Origin: Desulfovibrionaceae bacterium UBA3823
GTDB taxonomy: Bacteria > Desulfobacterota > Desulfovibrionia > Desulfovibrionales > Desulfovibrionaceae
Length of the DNA: 35,399 bases
Direction: 5' to 3'
Assembly (NCBI GenBank): GCA_002369295.1
Contig: DFDR01000233.1
Location: forward strand, 1 to 35,399
The translations under genes were made by a program, and so were the position numbers. This document shows positions 16,308 to 24,946 of the stretch, piece by piece. How positions within the stretch are numbered: position 1 is the first letter of the stretch; the number at the start of each line of letters is the position of its first letter. The notes beneath the pieces are model-generated. The model was not told where the DNA came from and searched no databases. It saw nothing but the letters and a program-made list of their open reading frames with translations.

Positions 16308-17096
16308 TTAGAGAAAGATGGACGTGAGCACGTAGTCCGAGGCCAGAATGAGCACGCAGGAGATGACCACGCCGCTCGTGGTGGCGTTGCCCACGGCTTC
16401 CGGTCCCACGCTGTCGCGGCGCATGTGGGTGTAGTAGCCCTGATGGCAGCACACGGCCGTGACGAGCAGGCCGAAGACCAGGGCCTTGACGAAGCCGCAG
16501 ACGATGTCGTCCATGGTGACGGAGGAGGAGATGCGGTAGAAGTAGGCGCCCTGGTTCATGTTGAGCATGGCCACGCCCGTCAGGTAGCCGCCAATGATGC
16601 CCACCACGTCGAAGACGGCGGTGAGCAGGGGGAAGGAGACCAGGGAGGCGGCCAGGCGCGGGCTCACCAGATAGGACATGGAGTTGATGTCCATGACGTC
16701 GAGGGCGTCGATCTGGTCCGTGATGCGCATGACGCCGATTTCCGCCGTCATGCTGGATCCGGCGCGGCCGGTGAGCATGATGGCGGTGAGCACGGGGCCG
16801 AGCTCGCGGATGAGCGAGAGGGAGACCACGGCGCCAAGAAAGCCGACGGAGCCGAACTTGATGAGCGTGTAGTAGCCCTGGAGTCCCAGCACCATGCCGC
16901 AGAAGAGGCTGATGAGCAGAATGAGGAAGAGGGACTTGTGGCCGATGACATAGATTTGGTGGAGGGTCCGCGGGAAGATCTTGGCGCTGGCGAAGATCTG
17001 GGCCAGGCCCTCGGCAAGGAAGATTGCCACGCTTCCCATGAAGCCGACGGCGTTCAGAAAGGTTCGGCCCGCGGCCGCGAATATGTTGTCCTTCAT
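16308..17096 (-). CDS. mlaE: MlaE-type ABC transporter permease
   Basis: The 262-residue membrane protein has an N-terminal amphipathic region and about five transmembrane segments, with the MlaE/YrbE landmark ELGPVLTAIMLTGRAGSSM followed by AEIGVMRITDQIDALDVM. It forms the membrane core of the MlaFED complex. The start has only GGATGG as a ribosome site, 31 bases after the stop of the SPOR gene. Gene order E-F-D-C-A matches the usual mla clustering, with mlaA included. Confidence 0.94.
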   Translation of the reverse strand: MKDNIFAAAGRTFLNAVGFMGSVAIFLAEGLAQIFASAKIFPRTLHQIYVIGHKSLFLILLISLFCGMVLGLQGYYTLIKFGSVGFLGAVVSLSLIRELGPVLTAIMLTGRAGSSMTAEIGVMRITDQIDALDVMDINSMSYLVSPRLAASLVSFPLLTAVFDVVGIIGGYLTGVAMLNMNQGAYFYRISSSVTMDDIVCGFVKALVFGLLVTAVCCHQGYYTHMRRDSVGPEAVGNATTSGVVISCVLILASDYVLTSIFL

Positions 17097-17127
17097 TGAG
17101 CCATCCAGGGCGCTTGCCAGTCCTGGC

Positions 17128-17862
17128 CTAGCGCTTCTTCTTGGAGAGGAGCATGGGGGCGCCGAGGCCGGCGCTCTTGAGCCGCTGGCGCAGGGCCTGA
17201 TCGTCCTTCTCCGTGCCCTTGACGGTGAGGTTCAGGCTGAAGCCCGTGCCGAGGCTGCGGATGACGCAGCTGAAGCCCTTGCGGGCGTAGCGCTTCTGTT
17301 CGCTCTTGGCGGCCTCCTGGGACTTCACCGTGGCCAGGCGGTAGGTGTAGGTGAAGGTGGGAACGCCGGGCTCCGCCTTCTCCTGCGGCTGGGCCTGGGG
17401 CTTGGGCTTGATGGCGTCCTTGAGGGGCGACTGGGCGGGCACGCCCTGCGGCTGGGGCTTCTGGGCCTGGGGGCGCTGGGCGTCGCCCGCTTCCTCGACG
17501 TTCTGGCCAGCCTGGCCGTCCTGTCCAGCATCGGCGTTCCGGCCGTCCTGCCCGTTCTGATCGCCTTGGCCGTCCTGGCTGGCGGGATCGTCCTGGCCCT
17601 GCGCAGGCTCTCCGTCCGGCCGCTGGCCAGGCTGTGCGGCCTGCTGGCCTGCCGGCTGCAGCATGCCCGCAATCTCTTCGAGGTGCTTTTCCGGATTCTG
17701 GCCGCGGCCGACCATGAAGCCCATGAAGAAGCACCAGCCAAGGGTCACGGCGACGACGGCGACGGCCAGCGCAAAGGCGGGCGCGCTTAGGGTCAGGACG
17801 AAGTGGGACGTGCCGTCGCGCCCCTGGGTCTGCCGGAAGAAGTTCTGCAGATGCATTGCCAT
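17128..17862 (-). CDS. SPOR-domain membrane protein
   Basis: The 244-residue protein has a short cytoplasmic start, one transmembrane helix (about residues 24-51), a long low-complexity linker (about 60-150) rich in Gln, Gly, Asp and Pro, and a C-terminal SPOR domain (about 165-240, TYRLATVKSQEAAK through KSAGLGAPMLL). SPOR domains bind denuded peptidoglycan at the division septum, so a division or envelope role is likely. The linker DNA has a degenerate repeat built on GGCCGTCCTG. It lies 45 bases after argS in the same run; the pairing of argS with a SPOR gene is seen in other proteobacteria. Confidence 0.85.
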   Translation of the reverse strand: MAMHLQNFFRQTQGRDGTSHFVLTLSAPAFALAVAVVAVTLGWCFFMGFMVGRGQNPEKHLEEIAGMLQPAGQQAAQPGQRPDGEPAQGQDDPASQDGQGDQNGQDGRNADAGQDGQAGQNVEEAGDAQRPQAQKPQPQGVPAQSPLKDAIKPKPQAQPQEKAEPGVPTFTYTYRLATVKSQEAAKSEQKRYARKGFSCVIRSLGTGFSLNLTVKGTEKDDQALRQRLKSAGLGAPMLLSKKKR

Positions 17863-17907
17863 GGCTTTCTCTCTGGGGGATGCGCCCGCGGGCCGCGGGC
17901 GCGGCTA

Positions 17908-19563
17908 CTACATGTGCTCGGGGGCGCTCACGCCCATGAGGCCGAGGCCGCTGGCAACGGCCTGGGCGGCCGCGCGCAGCAATGCCAGGCGCGCGCAGGC
18001 GATGGCCTTCGTTTCCGCCTTGAGGATGGGGTACTTGGCGTAGTAGCTGTGCAGGAGCTGGGCCAGCTCCATGAGGTAGTGGCTCACGTGGTGCACGTTG
18101 AGGGTTCGCGCGGCCGTCTCCACCATGTCCTGGAAGAGGGCCAGCTTGCGCAGGAGGAGCATGTCGTCCTGCGTGTCCAGGCCTGAGAGGCCCTCGAGGC
18201 TGGAGCGTTCGGGCAGGACGACGCCGGCGTCGGCGGCCCTGCGCAGCACGGCCTTGATGCGGGCGTGGGCGTACTGGACGTAGTAGACGGGATTTTCCAT
18301 GGTGCGCTGCTTCACGGCCTCGAGGTCGAAGTCCACGGCGGCGTCGGTCTTGCGCGAGAGGAACATGAAGCGGGCCGCATCGACGCCCACCTCCTTGACC
18401 ACGTCGGCGAGGGTTTCGAAGGTGCCGGCGCGGGTGGACATCTCCACGGGCTTGCCGGCCACGAGCAGGTTGACGAGCTGGATGAGCACCACGTCGAAGG
18501 AGGCGGGATCCCGGCCCATGGCCTGGACGGCGGCCTTCATGCGCGGGACGTAGCCGTGGTGGTCGGCACCCCAGACGTCGATGAGCCAGTCGTAGCCGCG
18601 ACCGTACTTGTCGTGGTGGTAGGCAATGTCGGAGGCGAAGTAGGTGAGGGAGCCGTCGGACTTGCGCAGCACCCTGTCCTTGTCGTCGCCGAGCTTCGAG
18701 GTCGCAAACCACAGGGCGCCGTCCTTCTCGTAGGTGTAGCCGGCGTCCTTCAGGGCCTGGAAGGCCCTGTCCACCTTGCCGCCGTCGACCAGGGTCTTCT
18801 CGGAGAACCAGACCTGGTGCTCCACGCGGAAGTCCGCAAGATCCTGCTTGATGCCGGCAAGGATCTGGTCCTTGGCGTAGGCATAGCAGCGCTCCTGGCC
18901 TTCGGCGTCCGAAAGCTGGGCGAGTCCGGGATCCTGGTCCAGCATCTCTTTGGCGATGTCGACGATGTAGGATCCGCGGTAGTATTCCTCGGGCTCGGGC
19001 ATGGGCCGGCCGGCAAGGCCGCGCAGGCGGTACCACACGGCAAGGCCGAGCAGGCGCATCTGCCGGCCTGCGTCGTTGATGTAGTATTCGGTCGTGACAT
19101 CGTAGCCGGCCTTGCGCAGGATGCGCGCAAGGCTGTCGCCGGCCGCGGCCCCCCTGCCGTGGCCCACGTGCAGGGGGCCGGTGGGGTTGGCGGAAACGTA
19201 CTCGACTAGGGCCTTCCGGCCCTTGCCGGCGCTGGACTCGCCGAAGGCGGAGCCCTTTTCTTCGGCCTCGAGCACGACCCGGCGCCAGAAGGCCTGGGAG
19301 AAGGTGACGTTGCAGAAGCCGGGACCCGCGGTCTCGGCGCGTTCGACGTCCTGGGCGTGATCCTTGAGAAAGGCGCAGAGCTCGGCAGCCACGTCCCTGG
19401 GGGACTTTTTGAGAGGCTTGGCCAGCAGGAGCGCCATGTTGGTGGCGCAGTCGCCGTGCTTCGGATCCTTGGGCGGCTCCACCACGGCCTTGGCCGGCCA
19501 TTCCAGTCCTTTTTCCTTGAGGAAGTCCGCCAGGGCGGAGCGCACGATGTCGAATGCCTGCAT
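17908..19563 (-). CDS. argS: Arginyl-tRNA synthetase
   Basis: The 551-residue class I synthetase charges tRNA-Arg. It shows the N-terminal additional domain, the HIGH-type motif in ANPTGPLHVGHGRG (HVGH 132-135), the arginine-site region, a KMSKS-replacing segment in PVEMSTRAG, and a C-terminal DALR anticodon-binding domain ending SAPEHM. The ATG at 19563 is chosen because AGGAG lies ten bases upstream and the product starts as in relatives; the frame extends further without a ribosome site. It ends in tandem TAG stops. It follows fabD after 55 bases. Confidence 0.96.
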   Translation of the reverse strand: MQAFDIVRSALADFLKEKGLEWPAKAVVEPPKDPKHGDCATNMALLLAKPLKKSPRDVAAELCAFLKDHAQDVERAETAGPGFCNVTFSQAFWRRVVLEAEEKGSAFGESSAGKGRKALVEYVSANPTGPLHVGHGRGAAAGDSLARILRKAGYDVTTEYYINDAGRQMRLLGLAVWYRLRGLAGRPMPEPEEYYRGSYIVDIAKEMLDQDPGLAQLSDAEGQERCYAYAKDQILAGIKQDLADFRVEHQVWFSEKTLVDGGKVDRAFQALKDAGYTYEKDGALWFATSKLGDDKDRVLRKSDGSLTYFASDIAYHHDKYGRGYDWLIDVWGADHHGYVPRMKAAVQAMGRDPASFDVVLIQLVNLLVAGKPVEMSTRAGTFETLADVVKEVGVDAARFMFLSRKTDAAVDFDLEAVKQRTMENPVYYVQYAHARIKAVLRRAADAGVVLPERSSLEGLSGLDTQDDMLLLRKLALFQDMVETAARTLNVHHVSHYLMELAQLLHSYYAKYPILKAETKAIACARLALLRAAAQAVASGLGLMGVSAPEHM

Positions 19564-19618
19564 GTCTATGAAACTCCTGAAAGTCGTTGACGCCGGAAAG
19601 GGGGAGGGAGGGCCGCCA

Positions 19619-20548
19619 CTAGAGATAGCCCTCCAGGGAGGCCTGGTCGCAGGCAAGGCCCACGCTCACGCCGTCCATGCTGGGGACGCACTTCGAGACC
19701 ATCTTGCCGAGCACGGCCTTGGGACCCACTTCAAGATAGTTCCGCATGCCGTCGCGGTGCATGCTCTCCATGATCGCAATCCAGCGCACCGGGGAGACCA
19801 TCTGGACCAGCATGGCCTCCTTGAGGCTCTCGCCGTCGGCCAGCGGGCCGCCCGTGACGTTGGAGTAGACGGGACAGGAAGGCTTGCGCCAGACGGCCTT
19901 CTTCAGCATCTTGGCAAGCTCGTCGCAGGCGCCCTGCATGCGCGGGGAGTGGAAGGCGCCGCTCACCTCGAGGGCGATGGCGCGGCCCTTGGCCGCCTTG
20001 GCCTTCTGGCCCACCATGTCCACGGCCTCGCGGTCGCCGGAGACGACGTACTGGCCGGGGGTGTTGTAGTTGGCAACGAGGATGGTGAGGCCGGTCTCCT
20101 TCGCCGTCTCGGCCACCATGGCCTCCACCTGCTCCAGGGGCAGCTTCACGATGGCCGCCATGGCGCCCTTCCCGTCGGGGTCGCTGCCGGCCATGAGGGC
20201 GCCTCGAAGCGACACGGCGGCCAGGGTCGTGTCGAGATCGAGCACGCCGGCTGCGCACAGGGCGCTGTATTCGCCGAGGCTGTGGCCGGCGCAGGCCTGG
20301 GGGCGCACCTTCTTCGAGAGCGCCTGCCACAGGGAGAGGTTCATGGCGGTGAGCGCCGGCTGCAGGGCGCGGGTGTCGGCCATGGCCTCCTTGTCGCCCT
20401 CCCAGTAGATGCCCCGCAGGGGGAGGCCGCTGGCCGCTTCGGCCTTCTTCCAGATGTCCATGGCGTCTTTGGAGCTGTCGGCGACGTCGCGTCCCATGCC
20501 GGGAATCTGGGCGCCCTGGCCCGGGAAAAGAAGGGAGAATTCCTGCAT
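19619..20548 (-). CDS. fabD: Malonyl-CoA:ACP transacylase
   Basis: The 309-residue enzyme loads malonyl groups from CoA to acyl carrier protein for fatty-acid elongation. Landmarks are the GQGAQ motif (10-14), nucleophile Ser90 in GHSLGE, Arg115 in SLRGALM, and the catalytic His200 in SGAFHS, all near the canonical positions. AAGGACG precedes the ATG. It is the first gene of the long minus-strand run. Other fab genes are not in the window, which is unusual because fabD often sits in a fab cluster. Confidence 0.96.
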   Translation of the reverse strand: MQEFSLLFPGQGAQIPGMGRDVADSSKDAMDIWKKAEAASGLPLRGIYWEGDKEAMADTRALQPALTAMNLSLWQALSKKVRPQACAGHSLGEYSALCAAGVLDLDTTLAAVSLRGALMAGSDPDGKGAMAAIVKLPLEQVEAMVAETAKETGLTILVANYNTPGQYVVSGDREAVDMVGQKAKAAKGRAIALEVSGAFHSPRMQGACDELAKMLKKAVWRKPSCPVYSNVTGGPLADGESLKEAMLVQMVSPVRWIAIMESMHRDGMRNYLEVGPKAVLGKMVSKCVPSMDGVSVGLACDQASLEGYL

Positions 20549-20607
20549 CGTGGTGCGTCCTTGATGTGCCGCCCGCCGGGCGGGTAGGAGGGGAGGAGAG
20601 ACTGCCC

Positions 20608-20636
20608 TTATTACGTTGTTTTGTTTCGGCTTGCAA
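20608..20636 (-). promoter_or_regulatory. Candidate promoter for the fabD-argS-mla run
   Basis: On the minus strand TTGCAA (20636-20631) and TAATAA (20613-20608) are separated by 17 bases in a locally AT-rich patch, 60 to 90 bases upstream of fabD. Hexamer matches are four and three of six, so support is modest. A GC palindrome (CCGCCC/GGGCGG) lies in the leader at about 20571-20585. Confidence 0.35.
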
Positions 20637-20748
20637 GTGCAGAGCCTGCGGGGTAAAAAGTAGTTTCGCCGCTCCAGACCATCCGTTGTTCGGGCCTTTC
20701 TGCGCGGGGCGGTCTAGGCGCGCAGGCCTTCTCGATGCAGACTCCCCC

Positions 20749-21408
20749 ATGAAGCAGCCAACACCCACGCCGGAAGCGCTCCGGGCCTACTATGCCGGCC
20801 TTGGCCAGGATCTGGCCATGGACCAGGCGGTCCCCCTCGCGGCCTATCTGGACATGCTCGTGCGCTGGAACAGGCGCATGAACCTTGTCGGCGCGCGCAC
20901 CTGGCAGGAAGCCGCCCTGCTCGCCCTGGACAGCCTTCCCCTGGCGCGCCTGCTTGACCGGCTTCCCCTGCCCGCGGCGCCCTGCGTCTGGGATCTCGGC
21001 GCCGGTGCCGGCCTGCCCGGCATTCCCCTGCGCTGCGTGTGGAAGCGGGGCGTCTGGCACCTTGTCGAGGCCAGGGAAAAGCGCGCCCTCTTTCTGCGCC
21101 AGGCCGTCTTCGCCCTGAAGCTTGAGGCGACGAAGGTCTTCATGGGCCGGGCCGAAGCCTTCATGGCCAGGGAAGGGGCCTGCGACTGCCTCGTGAGCCG
21201 CGCCTTCATGCCCTGGGAGCGGCTGCTTGCCTTTGCCGGCCCCCATGTGGCCAGCGGAGGCTTCGCCGTCTTCATGCGCAACGAGTCCCTTGCCGGGGAG
21301 CCCCTCCCCGAAGGCTGGCGCCTGCACGCCGAAGCGGCCTACGAGGCCGGCGGCAAGGCGCGGCGCCTCGCGGTGCTGGCCAGGGAAGGGCAGGGAGCGG
21401 TGGCATGA
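20749..21408 (+). CDS. rsmG: 16S rRNA (guanine-527-N7) methyltransferase
   Basis: The 219-residue product has the RsmG layout: N-terminal helices with MLVRWNRRMNLVGAR, the SAM-binding loop DLGAGAGLPGIPL (82-94), and the LVSRAFMPW segment. It methylates G527 of 16S rRNA. The ATG at 20749 gives the normal N-terminus but has no obvious Shine-Dalgarno; a five-codon mini-frame (ATG at 20735) ends in TGA overlapping this ATG as ATGA, which could assist initiation or be chance. Its stop overlaps the pglB start by ATGA. Confidence 0.92.
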   Translation: MKQPTPTPEALRAYYAGLGQDLAMDQAVPLAAYLDMLVRWNRRMNLVGARTWQEAALLALDSLPLARLLDRLPLPAAPCVWDLGAGAGLPGIPLRCVWKRGVWHLVEAREKRALFLRQAVFALKLEATKVFMGRAEAFMAREGACDCLVSRAFMPWERLLAFAGPHVASGGFAVFMRNESLAGEPLPEGWRLHAEAAYEAGGKARRLAVLAREGQGAVA

Positions 21409-23651
21409 CGGCAGACGACAGGGCCTTTTCCGCCTTCACGGACGCCGGCGGCAGGACCTGGCTTCTTAGGGGCTGCTTCTGGGTGTTCGCCACGGTGCTG
21501 CTGGCCTTTGCCATGCGCATGCTCGAGTGGCCCGCCTGGCACGATCCCGAATACCGCCTGGGGAGCGAATGGCTGCTCGCCACCCACGACGCCTACCACT
21601 GGGTCGCCGGCGCCGAGGGCTTCGGCTTCGGGACGGGGCATCCCATGAGCGAGATGCTCCGGCTCATGGCAAAGGCCGTGAACCTGCCCCCCGTGACCGT
21701 GGCCTTCTGGTTCCCCGCCGTGCTCTCGAGCCTCGTGGCCGGCACCGTCTGCGCCTGGGTCTGGGCGCTGGGAAGCCTCGAGGCGGGCGTGGCCGCAGGC
21801 CTGCTGACCTCCATCGCGCCGGGCTTTCTCGCCAGAACCCTGCTCGGCTTCTACGACACCGACCTCGTCACGCTCTTCTTTCCGCTCTTCATGACCCTGG
21901 CGCCCGCAAGCTGGGCCATGCGCTTCATGCTCGTGCCCAACATGCTGCTCCAGAAGCTGGCGGCCAGCTTCGGCCCGCAGTCCATGCGGCGCTTCTTTGG
22001 GGGCGCCTCCCAGATGCACTTCGGCAACCCCCTGCGCTGGCAGTGGGTCTGCGTGCTCGGGCTTTCCGGCGTCGTCTCCTGGTGGACCCAGGAGTGGCAC
22101 TCGGTCTTTCCCTATCTCATCCGCTACAACGTGTGCCTGCTGCTGTGCATGAGCCTCTTTCTGGCGCCGAGGGGGCGCAGGAAGCTTCTGCTCGTCGGCG
22201 CCATGGCCTACGCCCTGCCGGCCCTGGCCGGCCCGTGGGGCTTTGGGCTCAGCGTTGCCGTCATGTTCGCCGTGGCCGAAAGCGCCCGGCTCCAGCGCTT
22301 CTTCACCGACTGGCGCGTGCTTGCCCTGCTGTGGCTGGCAGCCGCCTGGCTCATGGTCAGGGGCGAAATCTTCCAGGCCGTCGCCAACCACGTCCAGGCC
22401 TACCTTAAGCACGCGGCCGACGCCAAGGGCGCAGGGGAGGCCGCCATCGTCTTCCCCTCGGTCGCCCAGTCCATCATCGAGGTGCAGGACCTGAGCCTGC
22501 GGGCGGCCCTTTCCTACTTCCATCCCTGGATGGAGGCCTCGGTGGCGGGCCTGGCCGGCTACGCCCTGGTCTGCTTCCGCCGCCCCGGCGCCCTCTTCCT
22601 GCTGCCGCTGGCGGCCCTCGCCATCCTGAGCACGAAGCTGGGCGGCCGCATGGTCATGTTCGGCGCGCCCGTGGTCGCCATCGGCATCGTCCTGCCGGTC
22701 TGCTGGCTGCTTCGCCGCCTCGTCGCCGAGCGCTACCGCGGGGCGCCCTGCGGCATTGCCGCCAGCCTGCTCGCCGGCTCGCTGCTCGTGGCTCCCTTCG
22801 TGGAGCTCATTCCCGCCATGAGCCAGGGGCCGATGATCAACCGCCGCCACGCCGAAGCCCTGGCCCGCATCCAGACCATCACGCCGAAGAACGCCATGGT
22901 GTGGCTGTGGTGGGACTGGGGCTATGCGGCCCACCACTTCTCCCGCAGGGCCACCATTGCCGACGGCGCCCAGCACGGCGGCCCCTCGCTCTACCTGCCG
23001 GCGGCCGTCTTTGCCACGGACAATCCCCGCTTCGCCCGCCAGCTCATACGCTACACCGCAGAGGCCGGCGGCACGCCAGGCGACGTCTTCAAGGGCCTGG
23101 ACGCCGTCCAGGCCCAGGCCCTCGTGGAGCGACTCCGCTCGCCGGACACCCCGCTCGTCAAGGGCAAGGGCCGGCAGTTTGTCGTGGTGAGCTTCGAGAT
23201 GCTGCGCCTGGGCTTCTGGATCTCCAACTTCGGCGGCTGGAACTTCCTCCAGGCCAAGGGCGAGGGCGGGGCGCTCTCCATCGTCCCCCAGGCCCTGGCC
23301 TACAAGCTCGACGCCGGCCAGGTCCAGGTGCAGGGCGGCGGCTCCCCCGTCCATCCCTGCTCCATCAACGTCTTCGAGGAGACCGGCGTCACCTGCCGCA
23401 ACTACGTCCAGGAGTGGTTCGACAGCCACCGCGACGCCTCGCCCGAGGAGCAGAAGGCCTTCCTCAACACCCGCCGCAACGTGAACTTCTTTTTCAACCG
23501 GGTCACGGGCGAGAAGCTCGCCATGGACGCGCGCCTCTACAACTCGCTCATGGTCCAGCTCCTCCTGGCCGATCCCCAGGATCCCCGCTTCTCCCCCTAT
23601 TTCAAGCTGCTCTACGACAACGTCTTCGCCAGGGTCTACGAGGTGATGTAG
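21405..23651 (+). CDS. pglB: STT3/PglB-family oligosaccharyltransferase
   Basis: The 748-residue protein has about 13 membrane segments in residues 1-470 and a soluble periplasmic C-terminal domain. Catalytic features of single-subunit OSTs are visible: the first-loop Asp in HDAYHW (62), the DTD in GFYDTDLV (151-153), the SIIEV motif (356-360, equivalent to TIMEV of Campylobacter PglB with its Glu), GGRMVMFGAP, and WWDWG (502-506), a variant of WWDYG. It transfers a lipid-linked glycan to Asn of exported proteins. No glycan-synthesis or flippase genes lie beside it. It overlaps rsmG by four bases, so both are on one transcript, and it converges with rlmH with four bases between stops. Confidence 0.92.
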   Translation: MTADDRAFSAFTDAGGRTWLLRGCFWVFATVLLAFAMRMLEWPAWHDPEYRLGSEWLLATHDAYHWVAGAEGFGFGTGHPMSEMLRLMAKAVNLPPVTVAFWFPAVLSSLVAGTVCAWVWALGSLEAGVAAGLLTSIAPGFLARTLLGFYDTDLVTLFFPLFMTLAPASWAMRFMLVPNMLLQKLAASFGPQSMRRFFGGASQMHFGNPLRWQWVCVLGLSGVVSWWTQEWHSVFPYLIRYNVCLLLCMSLFLAPRGRRKLLLVGAMAYALPALAGPWGFGLSVAVMFAVAESARLQRFFTDWRVLALLWLAAAWLMVRGEIFQAVANHVQAYLKHAADAKGAGEAAIVFPSVAQSIIEVQDLSLRAALSYFHPWMEASVAGLAGYALVCFRRPGALFLLPLAALAILSTKLGGRMVMFGAPVVAIGIVLPVCWLLRRLVAERYRGAPCGIAASLLAGSLLVAPFVELIPAMSQGPMINRRHAEALARIQTITPKNAMVWLWWDWGYAAHHFSRRATIADGAQHGGPSLYLPAAVFATDNPRFARQLIRYTAEAGGTPGDVFKGLDAVQAQALVERLRSPDTPLVKGKGRQFVVVSFEMLRLGFWISNFGGWNFLQAKGEGGALSIVPQALAYKLDAGQVQVQGGGSPVHPCSINVFEETGVTCRNYVQEWFDSHRDASPEEQKAFLNTRRNVNFFFNRVTGEKLAMDARLYNSLMVQLLLADPQDPRFSPYFKLLYDNVFARVYEVM

Positions 23652-23655
23652 GGCG

Positions 23656-24129
23656 CTAGTGGTGGTAGGGAATGCGGTGAAGCAGGCATTCGGCCCGGTA
23701 GATCTGCTCGAGCAGCACGACCCTGGCCAGCTCGTGGGGCAGGGTCATGGCGCCAAGGCGGATGAGCCGGCGGGCCCTCTCCCGCACGCCGTCCGCCAGC
23801 CCGTAGGGCCCGCCGACGACAAAGCAGGGCGTGCCCTGCGCGTCGCGGTCGAGCTTGTCGAGGAAGCGGGCAAAGCCCTCCGAGCTGAACTCCTCCCCCC
23901 GCTCGTCCATGGCGAGCAGCAGGTCCTGGGGGCCAATTTCCCTGAGGATGCGCTCGCCCTCGACGGCGCTCCGCCGCGCCGGCTCCAGCGAGGGATCGGC
24001 GTCGCGCACCTCGGCCACGGCGAGCTTGCGGAAGCGGGCTATGCGCTTTGCGTACTCGCCGGCGGCATCCTTCCAGTAGCCGGTCCTGATCCGGCCCACG
24101 CACACAAGACGCAGAGGTTTGCCAAGCAT
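23656..24129 (-). CDS. rlmH: 23S rRNA pseudouridine-1915 N3-methyltransferase
   Basis: This 157-residue SPOUT-class methyltransferase shows LVCVGRIRTGYWKDAAGEYAKR split by the family pattern, LLAMDERGEEFSSEGFA, the knot's SAM loop VVGGPYGL, and the C-terminal TLPHELARVVLLEQIYRA with a YHH end. It modifies helix 69 of 23S rRNA. Length is normal. Its ATG (24129-24127) shares bases with the plus-strand ATG of the neighbouring gene. Confidence 0.95.
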   Translation of the reverse strand: MLGKPLRLVCVGRIRTGYWKDAAGEYAKRIARFRKLAVAEVRDADPSLEPARRSAVEGERILREIGPQDLLLAMDERGEEFSSEGFARFLDKLDRDAQGTPCFVVGGPYGLADGVRERARRLIRLGAMTLPHELARVVLLEQIYRAECLLHRIPYHH

Positions 24130-24778
24130 GTCTCGTTCCCCTTTTTCCGGGCTGTCCGCCAGCCTTGACGACGCTGCCAGGCTCCTTCGGGCCGGCGGGC
24201 TCGCGGCCTGCCCCACGGAAACCTACTTCGCCGTTGCCTGCGACGCGCTGAACAGCGCGGCGGTGGACAGGGTGTATCAGGCCAAGGGACGGCTGGCAAC
24301 GAAGCCCCTGCCCCTCGCGTGCGCGGACCTGGACATGGCGCTGGCCGTGACGCAGGAGCTTCCGGGCGGGGGCGGGGAAGCGGTGCATCCCGCCTTCTTC
24401 GCCTTCTGGCCAGGCCCCCTGACGCTCGTCCTCGCGGCGAGACCCGGCCTCTTCAACCCCAAGCTCGTCGATGCCAGGGGCAAGATTGCCCTGCGCGTCA
24501 CCCCGCATCCGGCCGCCCGGGCCCTTGCGCGCGCCGTCGGCGGTCCGCTCACGGCAACATCCGCCAATCTCCAGGGACGGCCGCCGGCGAGGCTGGCCGG
24601 CGAGCTCGATCCGGCGCTGCTGGCGCATCTGGACGGCGTCCTCGACGCCGGTCCCGAACCGCAGGGAGGACTCCCCTCCACCATCGTCGAGCCCCTCGGG
24701 GGGCTGAAGGCCCGACTTGTCCGGGAAGGGGCCGTGTCCGCCCGCGCCCTGGCGGAGCGGGGCATAGCGCTGGCCTGA
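24128..24778 (+). CDS. TsaC/YrdC-type L-threonylcarbamoyladenylate synthase
   Basis: The 216-residue protein is a single YrdC domain: CPTETYFAVACDA, KGRLATKPLPL (the KxR signature), FWPGPLTLVL, LRVTPHP, TATSANLQG, and LPSTIVE are all in order. Such proteins make threonylcarbamoyl-AMP for the t6A modification of tRNAs reading ANN codons. The separate C-terminal Sua5 domain is absent. The ATG at 24128 leaves about 15 residues before the domain, the normal length; a TTG at 24119 is an alternative. An AGAGG lies 12 bases before the ATG. The gene diverges from rlmH with overlapping start codons. Confidence 0.9.
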   Translation: MSRSPFSGLSASLDDAARLLRAGGLAACPTETYFAVACDALNSAAVDRVYQAKGRLATKPLPLACADLDMALAVTQELPGGGGEAVHPAFFAFWPGPLTLVLAARPGLFNPKLVDARGKIALRVTPHPAARALARAVGGPLTATSANLQGRPPARLAGELDPALLAHLDGVLDAGPEPQGGLPSTIVEPLGGLKARLVREGAVSARALAERGIALA

Positions 24779-24946
24779 GCGCGGCGAAAGGGGCTCGCCC
24801 CCGCCAGGCCAGCCTGCGTCCCTGCCAGGGCCGGCAGAGCGCTCCGGATCGTCGCGGTGCACGGCAGATCTCAGCTCTCCCATCCCTTGCGTGCGGTCCG
24901 CCATGAGGGCATACTTTAGGATGCGGCCCGACAAGGAGGACAACGC

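Noticed and set aside
14926..16452. Possible MlaD fusion with a 350-residue N-terminal extension
   Set aside because: The extension lies over mlaF in another frame, lacks any motif, and a normal MlaD start with a ribosome site exists at 15384.
17463..17620. Repeat array suggestive of a tandem repeat or CRISPR-like element
   Set aside because: The repeats are degenerate and encode the Gln/Gly/Asp linker of the SPOR protein in frame; spacing is irregular and there are no spacers.
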